Program-made: the position numbers and the translations under genes
Notes under the pieces: model-generated
Told to the model about the DNA's origin: nothing
What the model saw: only the letters and a program-made list of their open reading frames with translations
The model's database searches: none
In this document: piece by piece, positions 1 to 7,935 of the stretch
How positions within the stretch are numbered: position 1 is the first letter of the stretch
Layout of the letters: every line of letters begins with the position of its first letter
From: Thermovibrio ammonificans HB-1
GTDB lineage: Bacteria > Aquificota > Aquificia > Desulfurobacteriales > Desulfurobacteriaceae
Assembly (NCBI RefSeq): GCF_000185805.1
Contig: NC_014926.1
Span: forward strand, 1,358,501-1,422,500
Length of the DNA stretch: 64,000 bases
Direction: 5' to 3'

Positions 1-139
1 AAAAAGCCGGAGACTCGCTCCGGCTTATAAGCTGACCCGACTTATCTATCAGGAGAACTATTTTCGACTTGCTCTCCTCATTTAAGCTGGTTAGAAGCTC
101 CCTTAACTTCTTATCCTCTTCCGGCTTAAGACTAAGCAT
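1..139 (-). CDS. N-terminal part of a small protein, possibly roadblock/LC7 (MglB-like); cut by window edge
   Basis: Reading leftward from an ATG at 139, an open frame of 46 codons runs off the window edge without a stop. Its ATG overlaps the porB stop (TGATG), which suggests translational coupling and membership of the por operon. The visible protein starts MLSLKPEEDKKLRELL and continues with a hydrophobic strand, VLLIDKSGQLIS. That helix followed by an 'I/V-D-x-x-G-x-x-I' strand resembles the start of roadblock/LC7 proteins that regulate small Ras-like GTPases. The family call is inference from this short piece; the rest lies outside the window. A GC-rich hairpin at 5-24 falls inside this frame. 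Confidence 0.45.
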   Translation of the reverse strand, partial: MLSLKPEEDKKLRELLTSLNEESKSKIVLLIDKSGQLISRSESPAF

Positions 140-1119
140 CACCCTTCCCTGTTAGTTAATTCCTCCATCTTGTTGAGCCACTCCCAGCGCCTGTCGACCT
201 CGGCCTGAAGCTCGGCCAGCTTATCCTCGTTTCCGGGCTTAAAGAGGTGCTTAAACCTCCCCTGCTTCTTGAGGAACTCAACAACCGGCTTCGGGTTCTT
301 CGGCTTGTAGGTAATCCTCCACTTGCCGTTTTCAACCTCAAACAAGGGCCAGTAATTGGTCTCTACGGCAAGCTTCGTAATAAGTATACCTTCTTCCTCC
401 TTTGAACGCCAGCCCCTGGGGCAAACGCAGAAGGCGTTTATGTAAGAAGGACCTTCGGTGAGAAGTGCCTTCTTAAACTTCTCCATGAAGTCCTTCCAGT
501 GGGAGGGGGCCACTTGAGCAACGTAGGGGATACCGTGGGCGGCAGCCACCTCGGGCATCCACTTCTTGTGCTGGGGCTTACCTAAGCTCTCAGAGCCCAC
601 CGGCTGGGTTGTGGTGTTTGCGTACTTGGGAGTGGCGGAGGAGCGCTGAATACCGGTGTTCATGTAAGCTTCGTTGTCGTAGCAAACATAGATGAAGTCG
701 TGTCCCCTCTCAAGGGCACCGGAGAGAGACTGGAAACCGATATCGTAAGTTCCGCCGTCTCCGCCGAGGGCAACAAACTTCACCTTCTTGCCGCTGGGAA
801 GCTTCCCCTTTCTCTTGAGCGCCTTGTAGGCCGCCTCTACACCGGCTATTGTGGCGGCTGCGTTCTCAAAGGCGTTGTGAATCCAGGGGCTTCTCCAAGA
901 GGTGTAAGGGTATATCGAGGTACAAACCTCAACGCAGCCCGTAGCGTTTGCAATTATCAGCTCGTAACCGAGGGCGTTGGCCGCCATGTACATCTGCCTC
1001 ACAATAATGGAGGCACCACAGCCGGCACAGAGCCTGTGGCCGGGAGCAAGCTTCTCAGGGTAGTTTGTGAGCTTCTTAAGCGGAGGTATCTTAACCTCAG
1101 CAGCGTTAACCTGTGCCAT
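139..1119 (-). CDS. porB: pyruvate:ferredoxin oxidoreductase (pyruvate synthase), beta subunit
   Basis: This is the TPP-binding subunit of the four-subunit pyruvate synthase, which in autotrophs reductively carboxylates acetyl-CoA to pyruvate with reduced ferredoxin. The 326-aa protein has the family's Cys-x2-Cys near the N-terminus (C31, C34 in LCAGCGAS), another Cys at C62 (NATGC) and one in CVCPRGW, which together ligate a [4Fe-4S] cluster. The TPP/Mg site is GGDGGTYDIG followed by the NEAYMNTGIQRSS segment typical of PorB. Length is usual for the family. It is the last por gene, 16 nt after porA, with GGAGAG upstream of the ATG. Confidence 0.95.
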   Translation of the reverse strand: MAQVNAAEVKIPPLKKLTNYPEKLAPGHRLCAGCGASIIVRQMYMAANALGYELIIANATGCVEVCTSIYPYTSWRSPWIHNAFENAAATIAGVEAAYKALKRKGKLPSGKKVKFVALGGDGGTYDIGFQSLSGALERGHDFIYVCYDNEAYMNTGIQRSSATPKYANTTTQPVGSESLGKPQHKKWMPEVAAAHGIPYVAQVAPSHWKDFMEKFKKALLTEGPSYINAFCVCPRGWRSKEEEGILITKLAVETNYWPLFEVENGKWRITYKPKNPKPVVEFLKKQGRFKHLFKPGNEDKLAELQAEVDRRWEWLNKMEELTNREG

Positions 1120-1135
1120 AACTCTCCTCCAACAA

Positions 1136-2344
1136 TTACTCGTTTAGATTAAGGTAGTTGATAAGGGGAACTTCCTTACCGGCCGCCTTCTGCATAACCT
1201 TATCTATGGCCTCCTCTATGTGGTGAACGTTGGTGTCCCTTCCGCCGAGGCCGTAGATAAAGCTGACCATCGGGTAAGTTTTGCCCCTTAAGTACATGGC
1301 AGTGGCTATATCACTGTAGAGGGGACCTCCAACGGCACCGAAAGTCTCGGCTCTGTCGAAAACACCGATAGCCTTACAGTTAGAGGCCTCTATTGCGTCC
1401 ATAACGTCGTAGTAGGGGAAGGGCCTGTAGGTCCTAATTTTAATAAGTCCAACCTTTATACCCTTCTCCTTGCGAAGCTTGTCTATCACGAACTTGGCAG
1501 TTCCGGCGGTAGAGCCGATGATAATCAGAATGTAGTCGGCGTCGTCGGTCTTATAGGTCTCTATGTGCTCGTACTTCTTACCAAAGGCCTCCTCAAAGGC
1601 CTCCCCAACCTCCCTTATTACCTTGTAGGCGTTCATCATGGCTTCCCGCTGCTGACGCTTAAACTCCATGTAGGAGTCGGTCATGGCAACGGGACCGTGG
1701 GTTACTGGGTTGTCAACGTCGAGAAGGGGGTAAAAGGGCTTCAGCTCTCCGATAAACTCCTCAACGGCCTTGTCGGGCAGAAGTCTCACCCTCTCTATAG
1801 CGTGGGAGATGACAAAGCCGTCCATACCGACCATAACGGGCAGGCGGGTCCTTTCGTCCTCGGCGATTCTGAGGGCCTGAATGAGGTTGTCGTACTGCTC
1901 TTCGGCGTTCTCGGAAAAGAGCATTATCCAGCCCTGGTCCCGGGCTCCCATGGCGTCGGACTGGTCGCCGTGAATGTTGATGGGAGCAGAAAGGGCCCTG
2001 TTAACAACGGTCATAACTATCGGCAGCCTCATGCCCGAGGCTATACCGAGAACCTCCCACATGTAGGCAAGGCCGGGACCGGCAGTTGCGGTCATAGCCC
2101 TGGAGCCTGCAGCTGCGGCTCCCACACACGCAGACATGGCAGAGTGCTCACTCTCTACGGGAATGTACTCGGTGTCTACAAGGCCGTTTGCAACAAAGTC
2201 TGCAAAGAACTGCATAAGCTCGGTCTGGGGAGTAATCGGGTAGGCGGCAACAACGTCGGGGTTAATCTGCCTCATAGCCTCGGCAGCCGCCATGTTACCG
2301 GAGTAGGGAACGTAGGTAACCTCCTTTATAAGCTCGGGCCTCAT
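1136..2344 (-). CDS. porA: pyruvate:ferredoxin oxidoreductase, alpha subunit
   Basis: This is the alpha subunit of pyruvate synthase; it carries the pyrimidine-binding domain I (about residues 15-240) and domain II (about 260-370). Family signatures seen are AAYPITPQTE near the N-terminus, the VESEHSAM segment, the TATAGPGL turn and the INIHGDQSD loop. At 402 aa it is full length. Its ATG follows the porD stop by only 2 nt, so porC-porD-porA-porB form one transcript. In the reductive TCA context the complex makes pyruvate from acetyl-CoA and CO2. A 2-oxoacid oxidoreductase for another substrate is possible, but the gene set and the PorB sequence favour pyruvate. Confidence 0.95.
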   Translation of the reverse strand: MRPELIKEVTYVPYSGNMAAAEAMRQINPDVVAAYPITPQTELMQFFADFVANGLVDTEYIPVESEHSAMSACVGAAAAGSRAMTATAGPGLAYMWEVLGIASGMRLPIVMTVVNRALSAPINIHGDQSDAMGARDQGWIMLFSENAEEQYDNLIQALRIAEDERTRLPVMVGMDGFVISHAIERVRLLPDKAVEEFIGELKPFYPLLDVDNPVTHGPVAMTDSYMEFKRQQREAMMNAYKVIREVGEAFEEAFGKKYEHIETYKTDDADYILIIIGSTAGTAKFVIDKLRKEKGIKVGLIKIRTYRPFPYYDVMDAIEASNCKAIGVFDRAETFGAVGGPLYSDIATAMYLRGKTYPMVSFIYGLGGRDTNVHHIEEAIDKVMQKAAGKEVPLINYLNLNE

Positions 2345-2346
2345 AG

Positions 2347-2643
2347 TTAGTCCTCCTCACGGAACAGGTATTCGGGTTTCATCTCAAGGGCCTTCGTCGG
2401 GCACTCAAAGGCACAGATACCGCAGCCCTTGCAGTGGTCGTAGTCTATCCCGACCATCTTCTCCTCTTTCACCAGAATGCAGGAGTCGGGACAGAAAACC
2501 CAGCAGAGCATACAGTTAACGCACTTATCCTGCTCAAAAACGGGCCTCCAAGCCCTCCACTCACCGGTGTTGTACTTCTCACTGGAACCGGGCTCGGGTA
2601 TAACCGCTCCAATCGGTAAATCTCTCCAGCTCTTCCCAATCAT
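2347..2643 (-). CDS. porD: pyruvate:ferredoxin oxidoreductase, delta (2x[4Fe-4S] ferredoxin) subunit
   Basis: This 98-aa ferredoxin-like subunit relays electrons between external ferredoxin and the PorB cluster. Two complete Cx2Cx2CxxxCP motifs are visible, C41/C44/C47/C51 (CVNCMLCWVFCP) and C71/C74/C77/C81 (CKGCGICAFECP), each for one [4Fe-4S] cluster. The 40-residue N-terminal extension before the clusters is typical of PorD. The start overlaps the end of porC by 4 nt and the stop lies 2 nt before porA, so translation is probably coupled. Confidence 0.95.
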   Translation of the reverse strand: MIGKSWRDLPIGAVIPEPGSSEKYNTGEWRAWRPVFEQDKCVNCMLCWVFCPDSCILVKEEKMVGIDYDHCKGCGICAFECPTKALEMKPEYLFREED

Positions 2644-3206
2644 TCTCCCTTTACCTCCTCATAGGCTCTGTAAAGTGCCCTAACGTTTGCGGCAAGGGCA
2701 TTTTCGGAAATTTTCTTCCCGAATGTCTTCTTGATGTCTTCCTCAACGGTCTTAATGTCTACAAGGCCGCCCAGAACCTTAACAAGGGCCCCGAGCATGG
2801 GAACGTTCATCAGGGGCCTTTTCAGCTCCTCCATGGCAATCTTCGTTGCATCTACGGTGTAGATTTTCCGCCCCTGTATGTTGTACTTCTCCCTTACCTC
2901 TTGGGGAGTTTTGTTCGTGTTGATAACGAGAACGGCGTCCTCGCTTGTCCCCTCAAGGAAGGGAACTGTTTTAAGGAGCGTAGGGTCAACTACAACAACG
3001 ATGTCGGGGTTGAGAACCATACAGTGAAGGGTGATAGGCTCTTCAGAAACTCTGTTGTAAGCCCTCAGAGGAGCACCGGAGCGCTCTGCACCGTAGTCGG
3101 GGTTGCTCTGGGCGTACTTGCCCTCCCTGATAACGGCAGAGGCGAGAATCTTCGAGGCCGTTACGGCACCCTGTCCTCCTCGGGCGTGCCACCTGATTTC
3201 AATCAT
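2640..3206 (-). CDS. porC: pyruvate:ferredoxin oxidoreductase, gamma subunit
   Basis: This 188-aa gamma subunit has the RWHARGGQGAVTAS nucleotide-like loop at residues 5-18 and the DYGAERSGAPLRAY segment typical of the CoA-binding gamma domain of 2-oxoacid:acceptor oxidoreductases. It is the first por gene and starts directly at the recR stop (single-base overlap at 3206), so recombination genes and carbon fixation genes share a transcript. The gene is called porG in some genomes. Confidence 0.93.
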   Translation of the reverse strand: MIEIRWHARGGQGAVTASKILASAVIREGKYAQSNPDYGAERSGAPLRAYNRVSEEPITLHCMVLNPDIVVVVDPTLLKTVPFLEGTSEDAVLVINTNKTPQEVREKYNIQGRKIYTVDATKIAMEELKRPLMNVPMLGALVKVLGGLVDIKTVEEDIKKTFGKKISENALAANVRALYRAYEEVKGE

Positions 3207-3811
3207 TACCGTCCTCCAGCTATTAGTTTCTTATCCTCAAAGGCCCTCTTCAGGGTCAGTTCGTCGGCGTTGTCTATGGTTCCGCCGTAGGGTATGCCGT
3301 AGCCGATTCTGAACACTTTAACACCGAGCTTCTGAAGCCTGTCAACGAGGAACTTGGCGGTTGCTTCCCCCTCAACGGTAGGGTTAAGGGCGATTATCAC
3401 CTCTTTAACGCCGAGCCTCTTTATCCTCTCAAAGAGCGACTTCACGTTAAGGTCTTCTGGGCCTATCCCTTCAAGGGGCGAGATAACCCCGCCGAGAACG
3501 TGGTAAAGGCCCTTGTACTCGCCGAGCTTCTCAATCGATATGGCGTCCCTGGGCTGTTCAACAACGCAGATGGTAGTTCTGCTCCTCTCCGGGTCGCTAC
3601 AGACCCTACACAGCTCTCCGGCGGCCGGAAGGCCGCACTCCTTACAGGGAGTTACCTGCTCGAGCTCCCTGAAGGCGTTTATAACCTGACGCCTGCGCTC
3701 TTCGGGCAGGCGGGAGAGAAGCAAAACGGCCCGCTCTGCGGCCCGCTCGCTGATGCCCGGAACCTCCGCAAGGTACTCTATGAGAAGCTCAAGGTTCTCG
3801 GGGTAAATCAA
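3206..3811 (-). CDS. recR: recombination mediator protein RecR
   Basis: RecR acts with RecO (and RecF) to load RecA on gapped DNA. The 201-aa protein shows the expected order: an N-terminal helix-hairpin-helix (about 5-35, with PGISERAAERAV), a Cys4 zinc finger (C56, C59, C68, C71), a Toprim domain (about 78-170, with VVEQPRDAISIE and ALNPTVEGEATA) and the C-terminal IGYGIPYGGTIDNADE segment. Its start overlaps the ybaB stop by 4 nt, the classic ybaB-recR arrangement. The unusual point is the direct run-on into porC. Confidence 0.96.
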   Translation of the reverse strand: MIYPENLELLIEYLAEVPGISERAAERAVLLLSRLPEERRRQVINAFRELEQVTPCKECGLPAAGELCRVCSDPERSRTTICVVEQPRDAISIEKLGEYKGLYHVLGGVISPLEGIGPEDLNVKSLFERIKRLGVKEVIIALNPTVEGEATAKFLVDRLQKLGVKVFRIGYGIPYGGTIDNADELTLKRAFEDKKLIAGGR

Positions 3812-4140
3812 AAGAGACCTCCGAGGTCTATTCCGAGGCCCCCGGTGATTTTCTCCATCTCACGGGCGAGGGTGTTCCTCGCCTCCCTGAGGGCCTGGTT
3901 GGCCGCCGCAAGAACGAGGTCCTGAATCATCTCCCTGTCGCCGGAGTCTATGAGCTCCTGGGATATCTCAACGGAGACAAGGTCTCCGGTTCCCTTTGCA
4001 ACAACCTTAACGGCACCGCCTCCGGCGGTTCCCACAAACTCCCTCTGCTCAACTTCTTCTTTCAGTTTTGCAGCCTGGGCCTGAAGCTGCTTAGCCATTT
4101 TCATCAGTTGGTTTATATTTCCCATACCGCCCTTGAACAT
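3808..4140 (-). CDS. ybaB: YbaB/EbfC family nucleoid-associated protein
   Basis: This small 110-aa DNA-binding protein of the YbaB/EbfC family forms dimers that bind and bend DNA. It has the amphipathic N-terminal helix (MKMAKQLQAQAAKLKEEVEQ), a central strand region with GGGAVKVVAKGTGDLVSVEI, and the C-terminal helix LVLAAANQALREARNTLA. It heads the ybaB-recR-por operon. The intergenic region 4141-4214 separates it from divergent hflX and must hold both promoters. Confidence 0.92.
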   Translation of the reverse strand: MFKGGMGNINQLMKMAKQLQAQAAKLKEEVEQREFVGTAGGGAVKVVAKGTGDLVSVEISQELIDSGDREMIQDLVLAAANQALREARNTLAREMEKITGGLGIDLGGLF

Positions 4141-4172
4141 TTAAGTAACCTCCGGTAGGTAGAATCACATCT

Positions 4173-4200
4173 AATTGTAAACGAATTGTAAACGGTAAAC
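4173..4200. repeat. tandem GTAAAC-containing repeat in the ybaB-hflX divergent region
   Basis: Two perfect 11-bp copies of AATTGTAAACG lie head to tail at 4173-4183 and 4184-4194, followed by a third GTAAAC at 4195-4200. They sit between two divergent genes, just upstream of the hflX ribosome binding site, so they could be an operator or part of the hflX leader. No known regulator is assigned; function is inference. Confidence 0.45.
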
Positions 4201-4214
4201 AATCGGAGGGTGAG

Positions 4215-5315
4215 GTGGAGCTGGAGAAAGAGAGAGTTGCCCTAATAGCGGTTAAAAGGCCTAAAGAAGAGGTGGACTTAGAGGAGTTAAAGGGGCTCGT
4301 AGAGGCCCTGGGCGGAGAGGTTGTTCAGGAGGTAGTTCAAAAGAGGAGGTCCTTCTCTCCCTCTACATACATAGGTAAAGGGAAGCTGAAGGAGGTAGAC
4401 ACCGAAAGAGCAACAATGATAGTGGCCTACCACCCGCTCACCTACTCCCAGAAGAGAAACATAGAGGAGTTAACCGGGCTGAAGGTGTCCGACAGAACGG
4501 AGGTAATCCTCGAGATATTTGCCCGGAGGGCACGGACAAAGGAGGCGAAGCTCCAGGTTGAGCTTGCCAAGAGCTACTACCAGCTCTCCCACATAAGGGG
4601 AATGGGAAAACAGCTCTCAAGGCTCGGAGGCGGCGTAGGAACGAGGGGGCCCGGAGAGACCAAAACGGAGGTTGAGGCAAGGGCAATCCGCCGAAGAATC
4701 CACAAGTTGAGGAAGGAGCTCGAGGAGGTTCTGAGCAGACAGGAGCTTCAACGCTACAACCGAAAGCGCAGAGGCCAGAAAACCGTTGCCGTTGTAGGCT
4801 ACACCAACGTGGGCAAGTCTACGCTCGTCAGGGCACTCACCAGGAAAGAGGTCTTCGTAAAGGACATGCCCTTTGCAACCTTAGACGTGAGAACCGGCAG
4901 CCTCTACCTAAACGGGGAGACCGTTTTAATATCGGACACGGTCGGCTTCATAAAAAACCTGCCCCACGAGCTGGTGGCCTCGTTCAGGGCAACCCTCAGC
5001 GAGGTTAAGGAGGCAGACCTACTGCTGGTTGTGTTCGACGCCTCCTCAGAGACCGCCGAAGAAGAGCTCAACTCGGTAAAAGAGGTCCTGAAAAGGCTGA
5101 GAAGCTGGGATAAACCCAAAATATTCGTGGCAAACAAAACGGATAAGCTGGTAAGCTCACCTCAAGAGCTTGAAGAGCTAAAAGGAGAGCTCCTCTTAAA
5201 GATACCCGAGGAGAACCCAAAGCTGGTTCTGATTTCTGCCGTAAAAGGGTGGGGGCTCGAAGAGCTCAAAAGGGCCATAGAGGAGGCCCTTAAATCATCT
5301 CCTCAAGAGAGGTAA
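4215..5315 (+). CDS. hflX: GTPase HflX
   Basis: HflX is a ribosome-binding GTPase that splits stalled or heat-damaged ribosomes. The 366-aa protein has the N-terminal HflX domain, a coiled region containing the family hallmark GGGVGTRGPGETKTE (about 138-152), and a TRAFAC G domain: G1 GYTNVGKSTL (195-204), G3 DTVGF, G4 NKTD and G5 SAVKG. The start is GTG at 4215 with GGAGGG four bases upstream. The 3' end overlaps the convergent TPR gene by 26 bp. Confidence 0.94.
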   Translation: MELEKERVALIAVKRPKEEVDLEELKGLVEALGGEVVQEVVQKRRSFSPSTYIGKGKLKEVDTERATMIVAYHPLTYSQKRNIEELTGLKVSDRTEVILEIFARRARTKEAKLQVELAKSYYQLSHIRGMGKQLSRLGGGVGTRGPGETKTEVEARAIRRRIHKLRKELEEVLSRQELQRYNRKRRGQKTVAVVGYTNVGKSTLVRALTRKEVFVKDMPFATLDVRTGSLYLNGETVLISDTVGFIKNLPHELVASFRATLSEVKEADLLLVVFDASSETAEEELNSVKEVLKRLRSWDKPKIFVANKTDKLVSSPQELEELKGELLLKIPEENPKLVLISAVKGWGLEELKRAIEEALKSSPQER

Positions 5316-6552
5316 TCTCCTTTATCTCCTCTATCCGCTCCTTTACCCTGGCGGCAACTTTCTGCTCGGTAGTTGTGGAGAGTATAGTGCTGTAAAGCTC
5401 GAGGGCCTCCTTGTAGCGCTTCTCCTCGAAGAAGGCGTCTGCCACAACTTCTGCAAGCTCGCAGAACTCCTCTTCGCTGAGCTCTTCGCTCTCAAGAATT
5501 TTCATACCCACCTCTATGAGGTCCGAAAGCCTGCCCTGGTCGACGAATATCAGGGCAAGCTCGGTGAAGGCATCAAGGAGCACCCAAACGTTCTCGGTTG
5601 TTTCAACTATCTCCCTGAGAATCTCTTCGGCCTGGTCGTAGCGCCCCTTCTCTATGAAGAACTCCGCAAGGAGCTTCTTAGACTCCTCGGCCACAAAACC
5701 TTCGGAGCAGGCAATCGCCTTACGGTAGTAGTGCTCGGCAAGCTCCTCGTTCCCGATAAGGTCGTAGAGGGCGGCGGCGTTCTGAAGGACATAAGGAGAG
5801 TCGGGGTAGAGGTTAAGGGTGTTCAGTATAACCTCCAGGGCCCTGTCGTAGTCTTCGCTGTTAACGAGCACCTCGGCGAGTTTGTGCCTGTACTCAAGGT
5901 TCTTGTAGTCGAGCATACAGGCCTGTTTAAGGGCCTCTACGGCCTCCTCCGTTTTGCCCCACTCGGCGAAAACCTTACCCAGCTGAAAGTAAACGGCGGC
6001 GTCTCCGGTTATCTCGGCTCCCTGTTTTAGAACGTCTACCGCCTTTGAGTAGCGCCGCCTCACGTAGTAGTAACGGCCCAACTCAAGGTAGGGGAAAGGA
6101 GAGTGGGGCTCCACGGTCATCAGGTTCTTCAGGGCCTCAACCATCTTCTTGTGGTTGCTGGTCTCCCTGTAGAGCCTGTAGAGCTCCTTGTAAACCTCGC
6201 CGTTAAAGGGGTTGAGTTTGGCAGACTCCAAAAGCTCCTTCTCGGCGGCCCTGTAGTTTTTCATAAGGGCAAGGGTGATGCCCTTCTCAAGCAGCTCCTT
6301 AGAGCGGAGCTCGGTATCGAGGAAGCGGGCCTCCTCGAAGTAGGACTCGGCCTTCTCGCTGTCGCCCAGGGCCTCGTAGGCTTCGGCAAGGAGCAAGTAG
6401 TAGTCTACGCTGTGGAATTTATGCCGCTCCAGCTCTTCAACTGCACGTTTAAAGTTCTTAGCCTTTATGTAGGAACGCGCCCTGTCGAGGACCGACTCTA
6501 AAGAGGGGCGGGATGTGTTAAAGCTCTTCTTCAAAGGGTCTGCTCCCGACAT
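5290..6552 (-). CDS. tetratricopeptide repeat protein, probably cytoplasmic
   Basis: This 420-aa protein is built of TPR helical repeats almost throughout, with units such as YYLLAEAYEALGDSEKAESY, VYFQLGKVFAEWGKTEEAVE and YRKAIACSEGF. No signal peptide or membrane segment is seen, so a scaffolding role in the cytoplasm is likely; the partner is unknown. The frame is open further upstream (to 6702), but that would overlap the divergent gene at 6623. The ATG at 6552 (MSGADPLKK) therefore fits better, although the upstream ribosome site is weak. Its 3' end overlaps hflX by 26 bp. Confidence 0.85.
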   Translation of the reverse strand: MSGADPLKKSFNTSRPSLESVLDRARSYIKAKNFKRAVEELERHKFHSVDYYLLLAEAYEALGDSEKAESYFEEARFLDTELRSKELLEKGITLALMKNYRAAEKELLESAKLNPFNGEVYKELYRLYRETSNHKKMVEALKNLMTVEPHSPFPYLELGRYYYVRRRYSKAVDVLKQGAEITGDAAVYFQLGKVFAEWGKTEEAVEALKQACMLDYKNLEYRHKLAEVLVNSEDYDRALEVILNTLNLYPDSPYVLQNAAALYDLIGNEELAEHYYRKAIACSEGFVAEESKKLLAEFFIEKGRYDQAEEILREIVETTENVWVLLDAFTELALIFVDQGRLSDLIEVGMKILESEELSEEEFCELAEVVADAFFEEKRYKEALELYSTILSTTTEQKVAARVKERIEEIKEITSLEEMI

Positions 6553-6560
6553 TTGATTAG

Positions 6561-6589
6561 TTGAGATACCTACCGAATTTAAGTATAAA
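6561..6589 (+). promoter_or_regulatory. probable sigma-70-type promoter of the ppiD-like gene
   Basis: TTGAGA at 6561-6566 and TATAAA at 6584-6589 are separated by exactly 17 bp and lie about 33 bp upstream of the ATG at 6623. The region is the short divergent space between the TPR gene and the chaperone gene. The match is by eye only. Confidence 0.5.
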
Positions 6590-6622
6590 TCTGGGGGAAC
6601 GATTTTCAACACTGGAGGATAG

Positions 6623-7933
6623 ATGCTCTCCAAGATAAGGAAAAACCTCCGGGCCTTCAGTATTCCCCTCTGGATAGTGGCGGCCTCCTTTGTGGGGACC
6701 ATTTTCCTGGTGTGGGGAAGGGGAAGCTTCTCCGGCCCCAGCGGCAGTCAGGTTGCAACGGTCAACGGCCAGCCAATAACACTCGCAGAGTTCAACAGGG
6801 AGTATAAAACCGTTGAGGACGAGCTCAGGAGAAAGCTGGGGGACAACTTCAATAAGCTCGTAAAGCCCAACGACATAAAGAGAATCGCCCTTCAAAGGCT
6901 CGTCCAGAGGGCCCTGCTGATTGAGCTCGCCAAGGAAGAGGGGTTAAAGGTAAGCGACTGGGCGGTTGCCAAGGCGATAGAGGAGATGCCGATATTCCAA
7001 GAGAACGGCAAGTTCTCGGTAAAGCTCTACAAAGCATTCCTCAGGGCCCAAGGGCTAACGCCCCAGGCTTTTGAAGAGACGGTAAGAAAAGACCTCCTCG
7101 TCCAAAAGGTCCTGACGGTTGTAAACCACGCCCCCTCGGTAACGCAGGCAGAGCTCACCGAGCTCTACAAGAAGAGCTTCGGCCAGAGGAAAATAGGCTA
7201 CAAGGTGTTTACAGCCGACCAGTTCAACCCGAAGGTGTCGGAAGAGGAGGTAGAGCAGTTCTACAAGAAACACAAAGAGCAGTTCACAAAGGAGGCCGGC
7301 GAAGAGGTTTACCTGCTGAGCTTCGAAAACACCCCCCAGGGTAAGGAGAGGGCCAAAGAGGCCTACGAGCTCGCCAAAAAGGGGGAGCTCGAAAAGCTGA
7401 AAGCCTTTAACCCGAAGCCGGCACCCGAAAAGCTGGCCAAGGAGCTTCAGAAAAGGCCCTTCATATTCAGAAGCGAAAATGGCAGGCTGATACTCGCCTT
7501 CAAGCTCAAAAAGAGCGAAACCGTTCCCCTTGAAAAGGTTAAAGCCCAAATAGAGGAGCAGCTCAAGGAGGAGAAGGCCCTTGAGCTGGCCCTCAAAGCG
7601 GCAAAGAGCTTCAACGGCACGCTCCAGAGCGGCAACTTCACCCCCCAAACTTTCGTCCAGACCTTTAAACCCTTAGACGTTCAGCAGGTAGACAGACTGT
7701 TCGTATCAACGCCTGCAGGCAGAAGAGTAATTATGCCCCTCGAAAAGGGCTACGGGGTGTTTGAGCCTGAAGGTCCGCTCACGGCCGGCAAGATAGACGA
7801 GAACAAGCTCAACGCCGTTAAACTGCTCGTTCTGAACGCAAAGGCCCAGAGCGACCTTAACTACCTGCTCACACTCCTTGAACAGAAGGCCTCCGTTAAG
7901 GTAAACCCCCAGCTGTTTAAGTCGGGAGAGTAA
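6623..7933 (+). CDS. membrane-anchored SurA/PpiD-like periplasmic folding factor
   Basis: The 436-aa protein begins with a short cytoplasmic segment and one membrane helix (about 13-32, IPLWIVAASFVGTIFLVWG), then a SurA_N-type chaperone domain recognisable by VATVNGQPITLAEFNREY. This is the topology of PpiD/PrsA-like factors that assist secreted proteins at the translocon. I do not see an intact parvulin peptidyl-prolyl isomerase core; the middle region is short and Lys/Glu-rich, so it may be a chaperone without isomerase activity. A good RBS (GGAGG) precedes the ATG. yicC starts 2 nt after its stop, so it heads an operon through gmk. Confidence 0.8.
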   Translation: MLSKIRKNLRAFSIPLWIVAASFVGTIFLVWGRGSFSGPSGSQVATVNGQPITLAEFNREYKTVEDELRRKLGDNFNKLVKPNDIKRIALQRLVQRALLIELAKEEGLKVSDWAVAKAIEEMPIFQENGKFSVKLYKAFLRAQGLTPQAFEETVRKDLLVQKVLTVVNHAPSVTQAELTELYKKSFGQRKIGYKVFTADQFNPKVSEEEVEQFYKKHKEQFTKEAGEEVYLLSFENTPQGKERAKEAYELAKKGELEKLKAFNPKPAPEKLAKELQKRPFIFRSENGRLILAFKLKKSETVPLEKVKAQIEEQLKEEKALELALKAAKSFNGTLQSGNFTPQTFVQTFKPLDVQQVDRLFVSTPAGRRVIMPLEKGYGVFEPEGPLTAGKIDENKLNAVKLLVLNAKAQSDLNYLLTLLEQKASVKVNPQLFKSGE

Positions 7934-7935
7934 CC

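Noticed and set aside
1-26. GC-rich hairpin followed by T-run on the minus strand, looking like a terminator
   Set aside because: It lies inside a reading frame that is open to the window edge and coupled to porB; without the flanking sequence I cannot tell terminator from coding hairpin.
1565-2350. 261-codon plus-strand frame
   Set aside because: It is the reverse shadow of porA, with low-complexity Val/Gly-rich composition and no ribosome site.
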